NCBI GenBank assembly: GCA_016748015.1
Contig: JAAOMT010000697.1
Coordinates: forward strand, 194,868 to 258,867
From: Geosiphon pyriformis
Lineage: Eukaryota; Glomeromycota; Glomeromycetes; Archaeosporales; Geosiphonaceae
Direction of reading: 5' to 3'
Length of the DNA stretch: 64,000 bases
The notes below the pieces were generated by a model. That model had not been told where the DNA came from. It searched no databases and saw only the letters and a list, made by a program, of their open reading frames with translations. The translations under genes and the position numbers were made by a program. Positions 1 through 10,265 of this stretch are shown here, one piece after another (positions within the stretch are counted from its first letter, which is position 1; each line of letters begins with the position of its first letter).

Positions 1-103
1 CAACAATTTTCAGACCAGATTACTTCAATCATTTTAGATCACTATCTCAATATTACAGATAGTGCTTGGACTTCGACGGAGCTCAGTCTTAAGGAGAAGA
101 TTA
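1..103 (+). other. Open coding-like fragment cut by LTR
   Basis: The first 103 bases stay open in plus frame 1 up to the point where the LTR starts at 104. The translation has ordinary composition but matches no family I recognise. It is too short to name. It could be the end of a host exon or of another element interrupted by the LTR. No 5-bp target duplication is seen between its end and the sequence after 1113, so continuity across the LTR cannot be shown. Confidence 0.25.
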
Positions 104-1113
104 TGTTACCAGTAGAATTTTAGCTATTGATTAGCATGAAATTACTCTTATAATTCCTATAATTCATTAGTATATTAATATCATTTCAAATTATCATTTA
201 TTATTTAATCAATTATCACATATCACAATTCAATTAAAATAATCTAATTAGTATAACAGAAAGTAAGATGATCAAATTACACAATACCCTGAACTTTGTA
301 ACATTCAAAAATTCACTGAAATTTACAAAAATTTGCCGAAATTTATAAGAAATTTGCTGAAATTTACAGAAATTCGCAGAAATTATGAATAGTTCACCCA
401 AATTAATCAATAGTTCAGCAAAATAACTTGTAATTCATCAAAATGTATTTTTAGTTCACTGAAATTTGAGCAAAAAGAAAAAGTGCAAGTTCATAGATTA
501 GTACTACAACAAGTTGTATAAAAGAAGAGCTTTTTTCTTCTGGAAAATGTATCTTACTTTAGATTTATTACTTAGAACCATTTCTACACACACAAAAAGA
601 AATAAATACCAAATAATTTGAAAAACCAAATTCTTTAATTATTGCTCTTGGAAAATCCCCAAAAACCAACTAACATTTTGAAATTGATTAGCTACCAATT
701 TTAGTAAACTGTTAGGGACTCCAGGTCTGAATAGAAAACGTTTTCCTTGATAAAATTCTATTTCTTTTACATTTCTTTTATTTTTTTTATTTTCTTATCA
801 TAATTATTAGGGTAACCTACAGACGAGATTCCTGTAGAAGAGTTGACTTTCATAGCAAAGTAACTACACATTTTTAGTGAGCTTCCAGATGAGCAATTCC
901 TGGAAAAGAGTTGACGTTTACTACAATATAACTACACAAAGCAACTGGCACGGAATTGGCCATTCTACTTATAAGCCCAGCAGTTCAAATTATAGGAGAT
1001 AATTTGAAGATAAATTCAGTTATTAGAGGTTCAACTACTTCCTGAAAACATGAATTCACAGCAAATCAACATTACCAACATTTAAAAAAAAAGACCAAAA
1101 ACCTCTGGTAATA
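104..1113 (+). repeat. Family B LTR, plus orientation
   Basis: It starts TGTTACCAG and ends CTCTGGTAATA, where the other copies end GTAACA. It is alignable by eye over its whole length to the LTR at 40558-41530 (same strand) and to the LTR at 10266-11406 (opposite strand). Length is about 1,010 bp. The left third holds a run of 20-21 bp degenerate repeats (about 300-470). It lies head-on against the RNase H coding part of element A. No target-site duplication is visible, so it is either a solo LTR whose other flank was lost or a rearrangement or assembly junction. Confidence 0.8.
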
Positions 1114-1279
1114 CTGGTTCTCTCTGAGATAATACTGCTCCCAATGCTTGGCTGGATGCATCGGTGATGATAATAAATGGTTTGCTGTAATCTGGATATA
1201 TCAGTACTGGAGCTTGGATGAGCTTTTTCCTCAGAATACCAAAAGCTTCTTGTTGACTTTCTGTCCATTCATATTTCAC
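1114..1279 (-). pseudogene. RNase H N-terminal part of element A pol, truncated
   Basis: This continues the RT frame after one in-frame TAA near 1293. It shows the typical connection and RNase H start of Ty3-type pol: an EWTESQQEAF segment, an APVLIYPDY segment and the TDASSQALGAVLSQ core with the first catalytic aspartate (TDAS). The reading frame then runs straight into the LTR end at 1113, so the other RNase H catalytic residues and all of integrase are missing. The stop is best explained by a glutamine codon changed to TAA. Confidence 0.75.
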
Positions 1280-1294
1280 ATTTTTGTTTTGTAG

Positions 1295-2068
1295 TTAATT
1301 GAGTGGCTGCGCTATCTTGGAAAAGTTCTTGATAAAACAATAATAATAGCTGGCAAATCCCAAGAATGATTTCAGTTCTGTTATATTGGTCAGCACTGGA
1401 AAGTTCTTTACTATCTCTATTTTCTCTGGATTTGTTTTGATGCTGTCTTTGCTGACTATGTGTTTCAAGAATTTGAGTTCTGTCTTGCCAAAGAAGCATT
1501 TTGTTGCATTCAACTTTAGTCCTGCTCTTCTCAGTCTTTCGAACACTTGTTGAAGATGATGAAAATGATCATCAAATGTCTTTGAGAATACATTGGTGTC
1601 GTCCAAGTATACAACTACTGATTTCCACAATAAGCCAGTATAAACAATTTTCATTAGCCATTGGAATGTTGCTGGGACATTGGTTAAGCTGAATGACATC
1701 ACTTCAAATTTGAAATTCCCTTCTCTAATAGTAAATGCCATTTTCTCTTTGTTAGCTGGATTCATGGCTACTTGCCAGTAATCACTGTTCAAATCTAATG
1801 TAGAGAACCATTTGTTTCCACCAAAAGCATCGAATAGTTCCTGTATTCGTGGAGTTGGATAACTGTCTCCACGAGTTATACCATTGAGTTTCCTGTAGTC
1901 TACACAAAACCAGATTTTTCCATTTTTCTTTCGGACGAGTACCACTGGTAATGACCATGGACTCATTGATGATTGAATTAGCCCATTGTCAAGCATTCTG
2001 TTTATTTCTTGATGAATAATCTCATGGCTGGCTGGTGGTACTCTGTATGCTCTTTGTTTGATTGGCAT
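1295..2068 (-). pseudogene. Reverse transcriptase domain of element A
   Basis: A 257-residue open stretch with the ordered RT motifs of Ty3/gypsy elements: SPWSLPVVLVRKKNGK, FCVDYRKLN, FSTLDLNSDYWQV, an FSLTNVPATFQ block and the catalytic VVYLDD box, followed by the LKFLKHIVS thumb motif. The YLDD aspartates are intact, but several usually conserved residues are altered, such as FGLTNAP to FSLTNVP. It is continuous in frame with the dUTPase region upstream, apart from TGA stops near 2107 and 2248. It is a domain of a polyprotein, not a separate gene. Confidence 0.85.
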
Positions 2069-2245
2069 TGCATCTCCAGTCTTGATTTGATGCTGAATGA
2101 TGTCAGTTCAGCCAAACTCATTTTTACTGGCAAAGATGTCATTGAAATTGTTGAGTAACATCTTGAGCTGTATACATTGGAGTGGATCTAAGTTTCTCAT
2201 GTTTATTTGTTCCAATTGTTCTGGTTGTAGCAAATAACATTCGTC

Positions 2246-3030
2246 TCATCCATAGATTGTCTGTGATGTGATGTCAACATATCCACAAAGTTGTGGAAAG
2301 TCTGGAATGGAGTTTGGTAATTGATCTTCTATTTCTGTGGTTAGATATCCGATAGTGGTTCCTTCTGCTATGTTAATGATATTACCAGTGTTGTTGTAGA
2401 TGAGAATTTTTATGCTGCTATAGCTTTTGGCTGGTATGTGGAGATTGATCAACCCAATCTCTCCTGATTCACAAAGGGTTGCTTCTGCTTCAAAAATCTG
2501 TTTTTGTTTCTTTTCCTTCTTTTCTATTGCTAACATGTACTGGCTATATAGTGGAATGGAAATAGCTTGACCAGTTGAGATAATTTCTCCTTGGCCAACA
2601 ATTTCTTCCTCTGCCATGTTAACTAGTACATCTATTCTACCTGTGGATTCGAATCTCTGTATTCTTCTCACCGTTATTTCTAATTCCTCCCTCTTTCCCA
2701 CTAATACTAACTGAGCTATTCTAACCAGAAGCAGAAATATTGCCTGTGCTATCTTTTTATTGGGCTCTATTACATAGGCCTTTTCTGAGTCATTTTGTAG
2801 CATAGTGATGATATTTTCTATATATCCCACATCAATTATTCCTCTTCTTATATTGATCTCTCTTTTTGCTAAACTACTCCTAAATGTTAATTAAACCATT
2901 GTTGTTGCCAGAATTTCTAGTGCTATTTTCAGATCAATGCAGGTGTGTGAATGTGGTTCCAATTTGATGGCATTTTTTCCTGGATATCTCAGATCAAACC
3001 CTGCATCAGTATCATGTGCACATTCTAACA
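2246..3030 (-). pseudogene. dUTPase domain inside element A polyprotein
   Basis: The minus-strand translation from about 3030 carries the ordered motifs of trimeric dUTPases: DAGFDLRYPG (motif 1), FRSSLA (motif 2), GIIDVGYIENI (motif 3), then EPNKKIAQ (motif 4) and a decayed FESTGR (motif 5) near 2640. The enzyme hydrolyses dUTP to dUMP and keeps uracil out of DNA. A TAA interrupts it near 2893, and motif 5 has lost glycines, so it is dead here. After it a linker of about 120 residues leads to RT. dUTPase in this position is known from some retroviruses and scattered LTR elements; the assignment rests on the motifs. Confidence 0.75.
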
Positions 3031-3055
3031 TAATACCTTTTCTATTGTTACTATA

Positions 3056-3960
3056 TTATTTCAACTCTTGTTTCTTGGAGAGATCTGGTAGTGCAATGTA
3101 TTGTTCATAGTTTACATCAGATTTTGAATCTGAGTCTAAATCATTTTCGTCGTCATTGCCAATTTGAACGGAGCTTGAACCATTGTTATTATCGTTATCG
3201 TCAGAGTTTGAATCGCAATTGATTGGCAATTCTGATTCTGATGCACAGCTGCTAATTGGTTCTTCTTCTTCAGGGATCGAATAGATCATGCGTGGTGGTG
3301 GATTGTAAATGAGGTCACACTCATTACAATACTGGAAGTCACAGAGAATTAGGCAGTGTTGACATAGTCGAGCGTTCAACTGCTCTAACCATTGTTTTTG
3401 TTCTTCCTTTGTGGGTGCTAATTCTTGGTAGTGTTTGTGGAATTGCTCTGGATCCAGGAGGTTTATGATGGGTTCTGCATCCCAGTCAAGCTCTAAAGGT
3501 TCTGGGGGGTTGTCTTTGATTGTTTTTATCTCTTCTGGCATTGCCCCTTTGATTCTTGCAAATGCCATTTGCCAAATTTTGTTGTCATCATGTGGACAAC
3601 TGTTCAGTCACTCCATGGCTCTTCTCCAGGCTGCTTCTATTGGGATTTCTTTCCTTATCCAGTCACTTATTAGAATTGTGTATTAACACAATATGTCACA
3701 TGTTTCTCCACGTCCTGGAATGTCATTCCACATCTCTTCATCCAAGAGAGTCTCTCCACAAGCTATGCATGGCTGATTGTCCCATTTCTCTACTTGTTTT
3801 GGTCTTCCAAAGCATTTAAGGATGCATGGACGGCAATAGAACCTAGTTGCTGTTAAATATTCCTCATCATTTCCACAGCATGCACCCATTGACAACAATT
3901 TCTTACCACAATCGACACATATCAGCTTAGGTCGACAATAGGTAGATTGTTGTGGTATAG
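3056..3960 (-). pseudogene. Cysteine-rich linker of element A polyprotein
   Basis: Between protease and dUTPase lies a region of about 300 residues. It has a cysteine-rich first part (CVDCGKK, GACCGND, FYCRPCILKC, QPCIACG, GETC) and a second cluster (CQHCLILC, YCNECDLIY), followed by an acidic Ser/Asp-rich stretch (about 3070-3270). Paired CxxC units suggest zinc binding. I know similar segments in Glomeromycotina Ty3-like polyproteins but no functional name. In-frame stops lie near 3603-3683. It could be a nucleic-acid-binding or protein-interaction module; this is inference. Confidence 0.6.
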
Positions 3961-4260
3961 TGTAGGTATTATAAATGGTGGTGGTTTGAGTGGTCTCTTC
4001 TTCTTTCCCTTTTCCTTTATATTCTTTGTCCTCTTCCCATTCCCAGCTTAAAGTCGGTTCACTTTTGTCGTTGTCGGTCCATGTCAGGTCATCAGTTTCT
4101 CAGGTAAGTTTTTTCTTTTGTTTCTCTTTTCCCTTGTTGTTGTCATCTCAGGAGAGTATTGGTGGTAGTTTGTTGTGCTTTTCGTCCACCCATAACACTT
4201 GGTAGGCTTCCCAGGTCGACTTTTCTTTCTCTTTCTCCAGTTTGATCAATAGTTTCTCTT

Positions 4261-4728
4261 TTAGAGGAGTTTTGAAGTGGTGGCCAGAACACGTATGTGT
4301 TGGCCCTGATACATTAGCTGGAGTTCCTGGGTGTTCCAGTTTAACGTTGCATTGACTTTGGATAGCCAGTCATTACCAATGAAAGCTTGGTATTGAGTGG
4401 TTTCCATCACTAGAACTTTAATGGGAGTCACGATGCCATTGACTTCAAAAGGAAAGTTGTTGATTTCGCCAATTGGAGTTTTGGTCACTTCATCAGTGGT
4501 AATAATTCTGGCGCTGGCAGCTCAATTAACTCGGCAACCTAATTGATCCATGAGTTGTTTTGTGATTATGCTGCCTGCAGAACTGCTGTCCAGGATCAAT
4601 TTGATGGATTGTCCTTTGACTTTGGCATCAGTGTACATCGCGGTGATTGGTTTGGCTTCAAGAGCAGCTCCACTAAACAATGACGTTGCAGCTGTTTCCT
4701 CGAATTTGAATGGAAAGATAGTGGCCAA
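4261..4728 (-). pseudogene. Aspartic protease domain of element A
   Basis: Two open stretches in the Gag frame, split by a TAA near 4521, give a retropepsin-like domain. The active-site loop reads LILDSSSAGSIIT, where the family has D-S/T-G, and the second half contains IGNDWLSK typical of this fold. The glycine after the catalytic Asp-Ser is replaced by serine (GGC to AGC would do it), so the enzyme should be inactive. It would have cut Gag from Pol. It is in the same frame as Gag, in line with a single Gag-Pol polyprotein. Confidence 0.75.
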
Positions 4729-5235
4729 TGATTCGTTTTTGGTAATGATAGCAGGTGGGATATTACTGGTGAGTGGTTGTTTTGGGGTAAATGCCAGGTT
4801 ATTGGTTGAAGTGTCTTCTGGGATGACCAGAAGACTTAAATAGTTTTGGGAATTCGGGTTCTGGGGTTAACTGGTACTCAAATTCCACTGACATAATCCA
4901 GATGGTTGCTGTGAAGAACTGGGGATTGGTTGATGAACTACCATTGCCGATCTTCAGCTCTGTTGACTCATTCTCAGTCTTTGGATTCCGTTATGTGGTA
5001 AGTTTTGGGGCAGTGTTTGAATCTGTTGGGGTTGATAAATTATTTGTGGCTGTGGTTGATATATTACTTGTGGCTGCGGCTGATAAATTGGAAGTTGATA
5101 TACTGGAGACTGATAGACTGATGACTCCATCACTGGTAAGTAAGCAGGTGGGTTTTAATTTGGATACTGATTCGGAATTTGGAACCAGCAATCGGGGTTT
5201 CGATATTGATTTTCTGATCGTTGGTTATTTAAATG

Positions 5236-6990
5236 CTAGCAACAGTCAATTTGGATATGTTCTTGGTTACCACAATAGTGGCAGATACACATTTCCTGTT
5301 GCCACTGTTGATTGGTTGATAAAGATGGATGCAGTTGATTTTGGCCACGATTAGGATGTCCTTGGTTATTGCATTGTTGTGGAGGCTGATAGATGGCATG
5401 ATTGTCAGCTAAGTATCCTTCCAATCTCTTATTGATTGATTCACTGAACTTCTTCAATTTAAAATCCAATTCAGATGATCTGTTCATTACTAGATTAATG
5501 GCTTGGACATGGTTAGCTTCTGACTCAGCAGATTCAAAATCTCTGGCATGTGTGACTGTATCTTGAAGCATGCCAGAATGCAACAGACGTACATGTTGCA
5601 AGATGCTGCTGTGTAGGCCATGAATAAACTGGTTGAGTATCTGTGGTGCTGTGAAATAGTTGTCATCAATTGCTTGAATTTGGTGCAAGTTTTGATGGAA
5701 GCATCCCAAGTAAGTGGTGACTGCTTTAGTTTCTCCTTGTTTCATGGTGGTGAATGTATTGACTAAGCGATTGATACTACTGTTGTTGCTGAAGTATCTT
5801 AGAAATTCCGCTTTGAAGGCATTGAAATCTTGTAGTTTATTAACCAAGCTCTGATACTATGAATCAGCAGTGTCCTTGAGAAAGTAGGGAATGGCTTGTA
5901 TAGCTCAGGTGTCATTTCATCCATTGGCTGTAATGGCCTTTTCTACATCATTCAGCCATACTTGAGTGTTATCCTCTTCACCAGTAAAGTTGTTGAGTTT
6001 TGTGATGGGTGCATAGGCTATTGGGTCTAAGTTAGGTGGTTGTAGTGGCTGTTGAAGTAGTTGTTGGAGTGGTAGTTGAAGTGACTGTTGTATAGGTTCG
6101 GCTACTGGATTAATTGGCAGTTGATCGATGATGATTATCGGAGGTAAGTTTTGTTGATTAATTAATTCGGGTTTTTGATTTCTTGGATTTGGCGGCGTTC
6201 AAATATTCGGAGTTTCGATTTCCAGATTTTTTAACTGTTGCTGAGTTTGAATGTTCGGGGTTTCAACTTCCGGGTTTTCAGGAATTGGATGTAGGTAAGT
6301 AAATTTTTAATCCTCTGATTCTTCTTCCCCTTTTTCTGATTCTGCTGCTTCTTATGGATCAGAGATTCCGAAATCTGGTAGAGGCGGTGGTGATCGAAGT
6401 CCTGATGGGGTTGATGATCGCAAATTAAATCTCTCAAAGTATTTGCCATATGGTCCTAACAATTCTGTTTTCTTTTGTCTACTTTGAAATGGAAATTGTC
6501 CAAATGCTAATGTCACAGTTGATAAGAATGCATCAGTTGATGATATGTTAATGGCGCTTCCAGGTGTATAGTGGTAGGATGAGTTGCTTGGGAATTCAAC
6601 TCTGTTTTTTTTCCAAGCAGGTGGCTGTAATTTTCTGGGTGTTACTGCTGGTGTTTGTAATTTTCCCTTGCCTTTACTAGTGTATGTAATTGGATATCTT
6701 TGTTGAGTGTGGTGTTCAATTTCTTTGTTGATCTCAGTGATGATAGATGCAAAATTATGATTTGTTGGTAGGTTGGTGTTTTGAATTAATTCCTTATAGA
6801 AAGTTTCTCTTGCTGATTTAGTATTCACTGGTGTTCCTAATAAAGAGGAAATTTTTTCATTGACGTAGAAATTGAAGGCTGATTCGGCGGATATATGATT
6901 GTGGTTTAATCCCAAGTATTGACAATAGTGTTGAAATAAGGATTTTGTGAATCCTAAATGGTTTGCTCCTATAATTTCTAATTCTGCCAC
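5236..6990 (-). pseudogene. Gag region of element A with zinc knuckle
   Basis: One frame from the ATG at 6990 to a stop at 5236, broken by in-frame stops (TAA near 6352, TGA near 5905-5920, TAG near 5850). The first 212 residues form an N-terminal domain. Residues around 5850-5300 look like the retrotransposon Gag helical domain (IPYFLKDTA, FLRYF, ILNQFIHGL). The end carries a CHYCGNQEHIQIDC zinc knuckle of the CX2CX4HX4C type. The stops fit Trp, Arg and Gln codons changed by single transitions. The product would coat the element RNA. Confidence 0.75.
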
Positions 6991-7040
6991 TTTTGGTTTG
7001 GTGTTGTTAGTGCTGGTTCTCTGTAGGATTATACCTCACA

Positions 7041-7050
7041 GGGAGCACCA
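7041..7050 (-). other. Primer-binding site of element A
   Basis: On the minus strand the LTR end GTAACA is followed after two bases by TGGTGCTCCC. The same TGGTGCTC at the same spacing follows the LTR of element B. A TGG start pairs with a tRNA CCA end, as expected for a tRNA-primed LTR element. The tRNA was not identified. Confidence 0.6.
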
Positions 7051-7052
7051 AA

Positions 7053-7945
7053 TGTTACAGGTGATTATTTCTGCTGTTAAATTAAATAACAAACCCATAA
7101 CTTGGTGCTCAAAAGCTACTTCCGTTGAGGCTGTTCTGCAGATGCTGTATCTGAAGGTTTTGGTTGATCTGAAGGTTTTGTTGTGGAGTTCTTTGTATAA
7201 TGAACAGAGATTCAGTAATGTCGATAGAAGAGATATTTTCCAAGAGTTTTCCCAATTTCTTTCTCAGTATGATGGCCAGATTTAGTCTGGCAGTCGTGCT
7301 CTTCTGGTAAGCTATCCGATAATATATAAAAATCCTACCTGTATTTCTGGGTTTTTTACCGGACTATTTTTGATGTCAATAACTCAGTGCTTAATCATTT
7401 ATCAATTAGTATATAACAATAAATTAAAATAAAAGAAAAAAAAGAATAAAAAAGAATAAAAAAAATAAAGAAAGCAAAAAAATAAGCCAAGGCAATTTGC
7501 AGATTAGTATCCCGTCAATAGCCATGATTAAGAGCTATTGTTCCAGTGTGGTCAAGTATCAATTACTATCAACATGAAGGGTTAATAGTGGGGAATTGGA
7601 TGAAGATATAAAATAATTATTTATTTTATGATTGCGTTTCTAGGCTAAGGATTCTGTGGTATCAATTCTGTCTTTTCTGTTTCTAATACTACTGCTATAT
7701 ATACATAATTGGGATTCTTCAATTTCTCGATTCTTCAAGATAGGAATCCTGGAATTCCTGAAATTCTGCAATTTTTTTGAGAAGAATCCTGGAATTCTGG
7801 AATTCTGTAATTCCTCATTGAAAATTCTGAAATTCCTGGAATCCTGCAATTCCTGAGAGGAATCCTGGAATTCCACATTTACTATGCTTACTTCTGATTG
7901 GCTAATAATTATGCTAATATATTTTCTATATTTCTATGAGTAACA
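7053..7945 (-). repeat. 5' LTR of element A
   Basis: About 893 bp with ends TGTTAC and GTAACA, placed directly upstream (on the minus strand) of the primer-binding site. It is unrelated in sequence to the family B LTRs. It interrupts the protease reading frame of element B at 7946, which shows that A inserted into B. Inside are an A-rich tract (7420-7490) and a cluster of GGAATTCC-like palindromic repeats (7735-7876). No partner LTR is present in the window. Confidence 0.75.
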
Positions 7946-8400
7946 GCGTTCATTACAAGAACTTTGACTGGAATGGTAATTCCATCAAGAGTGAATAGAA
8001 AATTGTCAATTTCTCCTACTGGGGTCTTTTTCATGCCATCGGCAGTAACGATTACTGTTTAAGCTGGTCGGTCAACATTTCTCTTCAACTGTTGTATTAA
8101 CTGGTAGGTAATAATGCTTCCAGCAGATCCACTGTTTAGAATTAAGTGAATTGTCTTTCCTTTGACTTCTGCTTCAGTGTACATAGCCATAATTGCTTTT
8201 TGTTCATTGACAGCTGTATTGCTAAGCAGAAATGGTGACTCATTTGCTTCGAACTCAAAAGGAAATATATCTGAAAGGTTAGTGTTTTCAGCGATTCTGG
8301 CTAGTGGGATTGTGGTGAGAGTATAGAAAGGGTTTTGTTGTTGTGTTACAGCTCTACCTTCCGAGGGTGCAGTATGGTAAAAATCCTGTTCTTCTGGCAT
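7946..8400 (-). pseudogene. Aspartic protease of element B, active site lost
   Basis: The open stretch 8400-8059 and its continuation to 7946 resemble the protease of element A. The active-site loop reads LILNSGSAGSIIT: the catalytic aspartate has become asparagine (GAT to AAT). A TAA lies near 8059. The domain is then cut after VKVLVMNA by the start of the LTR of element A. It cannot be functional. Confidence 0.75.
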
Positions 8401-8537
8401 TGTTAAATAACTGAGTTGAGTGTAGTAGTGGTTGGGTCTTGGTTAAGTGGAATTTTGGGGAACCAATTGGTTGTTTGAACTGATTCTATTGTTGTTTACT
8501 TGGTATTGATTTTGTGGTGTGAATTAATTTTGTGTAA

Positions 8538-10250
8538 TCAGTCTTTGAGCAGGTACTTGATAATGTTGTGTGAGTAGTTGTTGGTATTGCTGTTGGATTG
8601 GCTGTGGGGCGGGCTGATAATAGTTATTTTGATATTGGGGTCTTGGTAGATAGTAAGCTGGTGGTGGTGGTTGATAATAAGATTGCTGCAATGGAAGGTA
8701 ACGTTAATTACTCCTATTTTGTTGGTCTCGTTGTAGCTTTCTGCAATCTCTTTTCCAGTGGCCAGAGATTCCACAGTAATGACAATTCTGAGGCTGGTTA
8801 TTGGAAAGTGGTGCAAAGTTATTTTGATTTTATCTTTGGGGTGGTTGATATCTTTGGGGTTGCTGTTGTTGTTGATTGGTGAAATAGTTTTCAACCTTCT
8901 TTGTGAGTTGGTCAATTTTTTTCTCAGCTGCTGAGCTGGTTTCTCCAATTGCCAAATTTACAAGTTTTGTGTGATTGGCCTCTTCTATGGCCATTTCATA
9001 TCTTTTTGCATGCTGTATGGCAGAGTTTAAATCTTCTGGCATATATGGGCAAACCTTTTTAATTAGTTTATCTTTTAGACCAGCAATAAATTGATCCAAG
9101 ATTTGAGCATTGGAATAATAATTGTTTGTTTCAAGTTGGTGAATTCATCTGAAAAGTTTGTTGAATTTCTCAATATAAGTTATAACAGATTCGGAGAGTT
9201 CTTGTTTGATATTTCGAAAATGATTGCAAAGGGTGATAGAGGTATTATTGTTAGTGAACTGTTCAAGGAAGACTGCTTTGAAAGTGTTCCAATCATTAAA
9301 TGGGGCAGCCAAGTTTTCAAATCATTCTTCTGCTGTTCCTTTGAGAAAGTAGGGAATTGTTCTTAACATTCTGGTAGCATTCTATCCATTTGCATCTCCA
9401 GTTTTAGTAACTTGGTTGAGCCATTCTTGGGGACTGGTCTCAATATCTTCTCCATTAAATTCAGAGATTTTTGCAATGTATGTTGTCATTTCGTCTTCTT
9501 TGTTTTCACTGTCTATTGATTCTTCTTCAGTTATTTTAGAGTCACTTTCTTCATTTGCTGTTGTCTCAAAGTGTTCACTTTGATTTTCAGCTAGAAAATC
9601 AAGGAGATTGGAACTAGTTTAAAAGGGTTTTTGTTGTCTGGTGGAACTTCTGAGTAATGTAAAATTTTCTGGTCTTGTAAATCAATTCAAGGGTGAATTA
9701 AGTGTTTGTGCTTGTGCAAGTAAAGCTGGAAAAAGTGTGATAGTAAGTGGAAATTTTGAACTGGTTCCTTGTTCAGATGTTTGTAAATGTTTGGCAGTTG
9801 TTTTCGGTAGTGTTGGAGTATTTGGGGTGGTTCTTGAGTATTGCTTCAATTTGTTTTTGTCTTTGTTGCTTGTTTTTGTTTCCAATTCAAAATCAATAAT
9901 GTATTGAGACTGCACTGGATATGTTTTTCACAGTATTTGATAATGTTAAAATTAAGTTTGTAAAAGTAAGTGGCAAGTGTTTCATTGTTAAGGTCTTCAG
10001 TTCTCAACTGTGAATAGTGTGCTAAATTATTGTAAAGGTTGTTTTTAACTTCTGAGATATTGTAATTTCCAAAAAGATAATTGTTGATGCAGTTTTCAAT
10101 GTATTAATATACTGATTTCTTGACAACTTCAATTCCGTCTGGAATGTTGAATCTTTGCTTACAGTGGGTGTAAATTGACTGGTAATACTCTAGAGTTGTT
10201 GCATCTGGTGTGGTCACCACTTTGAAGTTGTTTTTGCTGTGTTGTTTCTG
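8538..10250 (-). pseudogene. Gag region of element B
   Basis: In minus-strand order: an N-terminal part (10250-9680) ending in a Thr/Pro-rich stretch, an acidic segment rich in Glu/Ser (9590-9480), the Gag core (IPYFLKGTAEE near 9350, DQFIAGLKDKL near 9090), a coiled segment and a Gln-rich tail near 8840. TGA codons replace tryptophan positions near 9338 and 9150. Downstream (about 8750) a possible zinc-knuckle remnant lies in another frame. Plus-strand open frames here are shadows. Confidence 0.65.
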
Positions 10251-10253
10251 TAG

Positions 10254-10263
10254 AAGAGCACCA
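10254..10263 (-). other. Primer-binding site of element B
   Basis: TGGTGCTCTT on the minus strand begins two bases after the LTR end GTAACA, as in element A. This fixes the orientation of element B and identifies 10266-11406 as its 5' LTR. Confidence 0.6.
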
Positions 10264-10265
10264 AA

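Larger units (their letters stand above)
1114..7052 (-). mobile_element. Element A internal region, decayed Ty3/gypsy-like retrotransposon
   Basis: In reading order this minus-strand region encodes an N-terminal Gag part, Gag with a zinc knuckle, an aspartic protease, a cysteine-rich segment, a dUTPase, reverse transcriptase and the start of RNase H. It then stops abruptly at the LTR at 1113, so integrase and the 3' LTR are absent. Gag and protease share one frame. From the cysteine-rich part to RNase H the frame is shifted by one, the change falling in an A/G-rich run near 4000-4020. Many in-frame stops are present. The layout recalls the Ty3-like elements common in Glomeromycotina. The element cannot be autonomous. 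Confidence 0.85.
7946..10265 (-). mobile_element. Element B internal region, Gag and partial protease, interrupted by A
   Basis: This minus-strand region starts just downstream of a primer-binding site and LTR. It encodes a Gag precursor and most of a protease domain before being cut at 7946 by the LTR of element A. The pol part of B is not found elsewhere in the window. It is related to A in protease sequence (similar CxMYTxAxVKG and SAGSIIT stretches) but has a different Gag N-terminus and LTR. Decay is heavy. Confidence 0.8.

Noticed and set aside
1114-1130. TGGTTCTCTCTGAG after the LTR at 1113 as a primer-binding site
   Set aside because: It is in frame as RNase H coding sequence of element A and differs from the TGGTGCTC site of family B.
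4902-5354. 150-codon plus-strand frame
   Set aside because: It is antisense to the Gag of element A, which shows a zinc knuckle and Gag core on the other strand.
7640-7876. Repetitive open frames on both strands
   Set aside because: They come from the palindromic repeats in LTR A and have no start context or family likeness.
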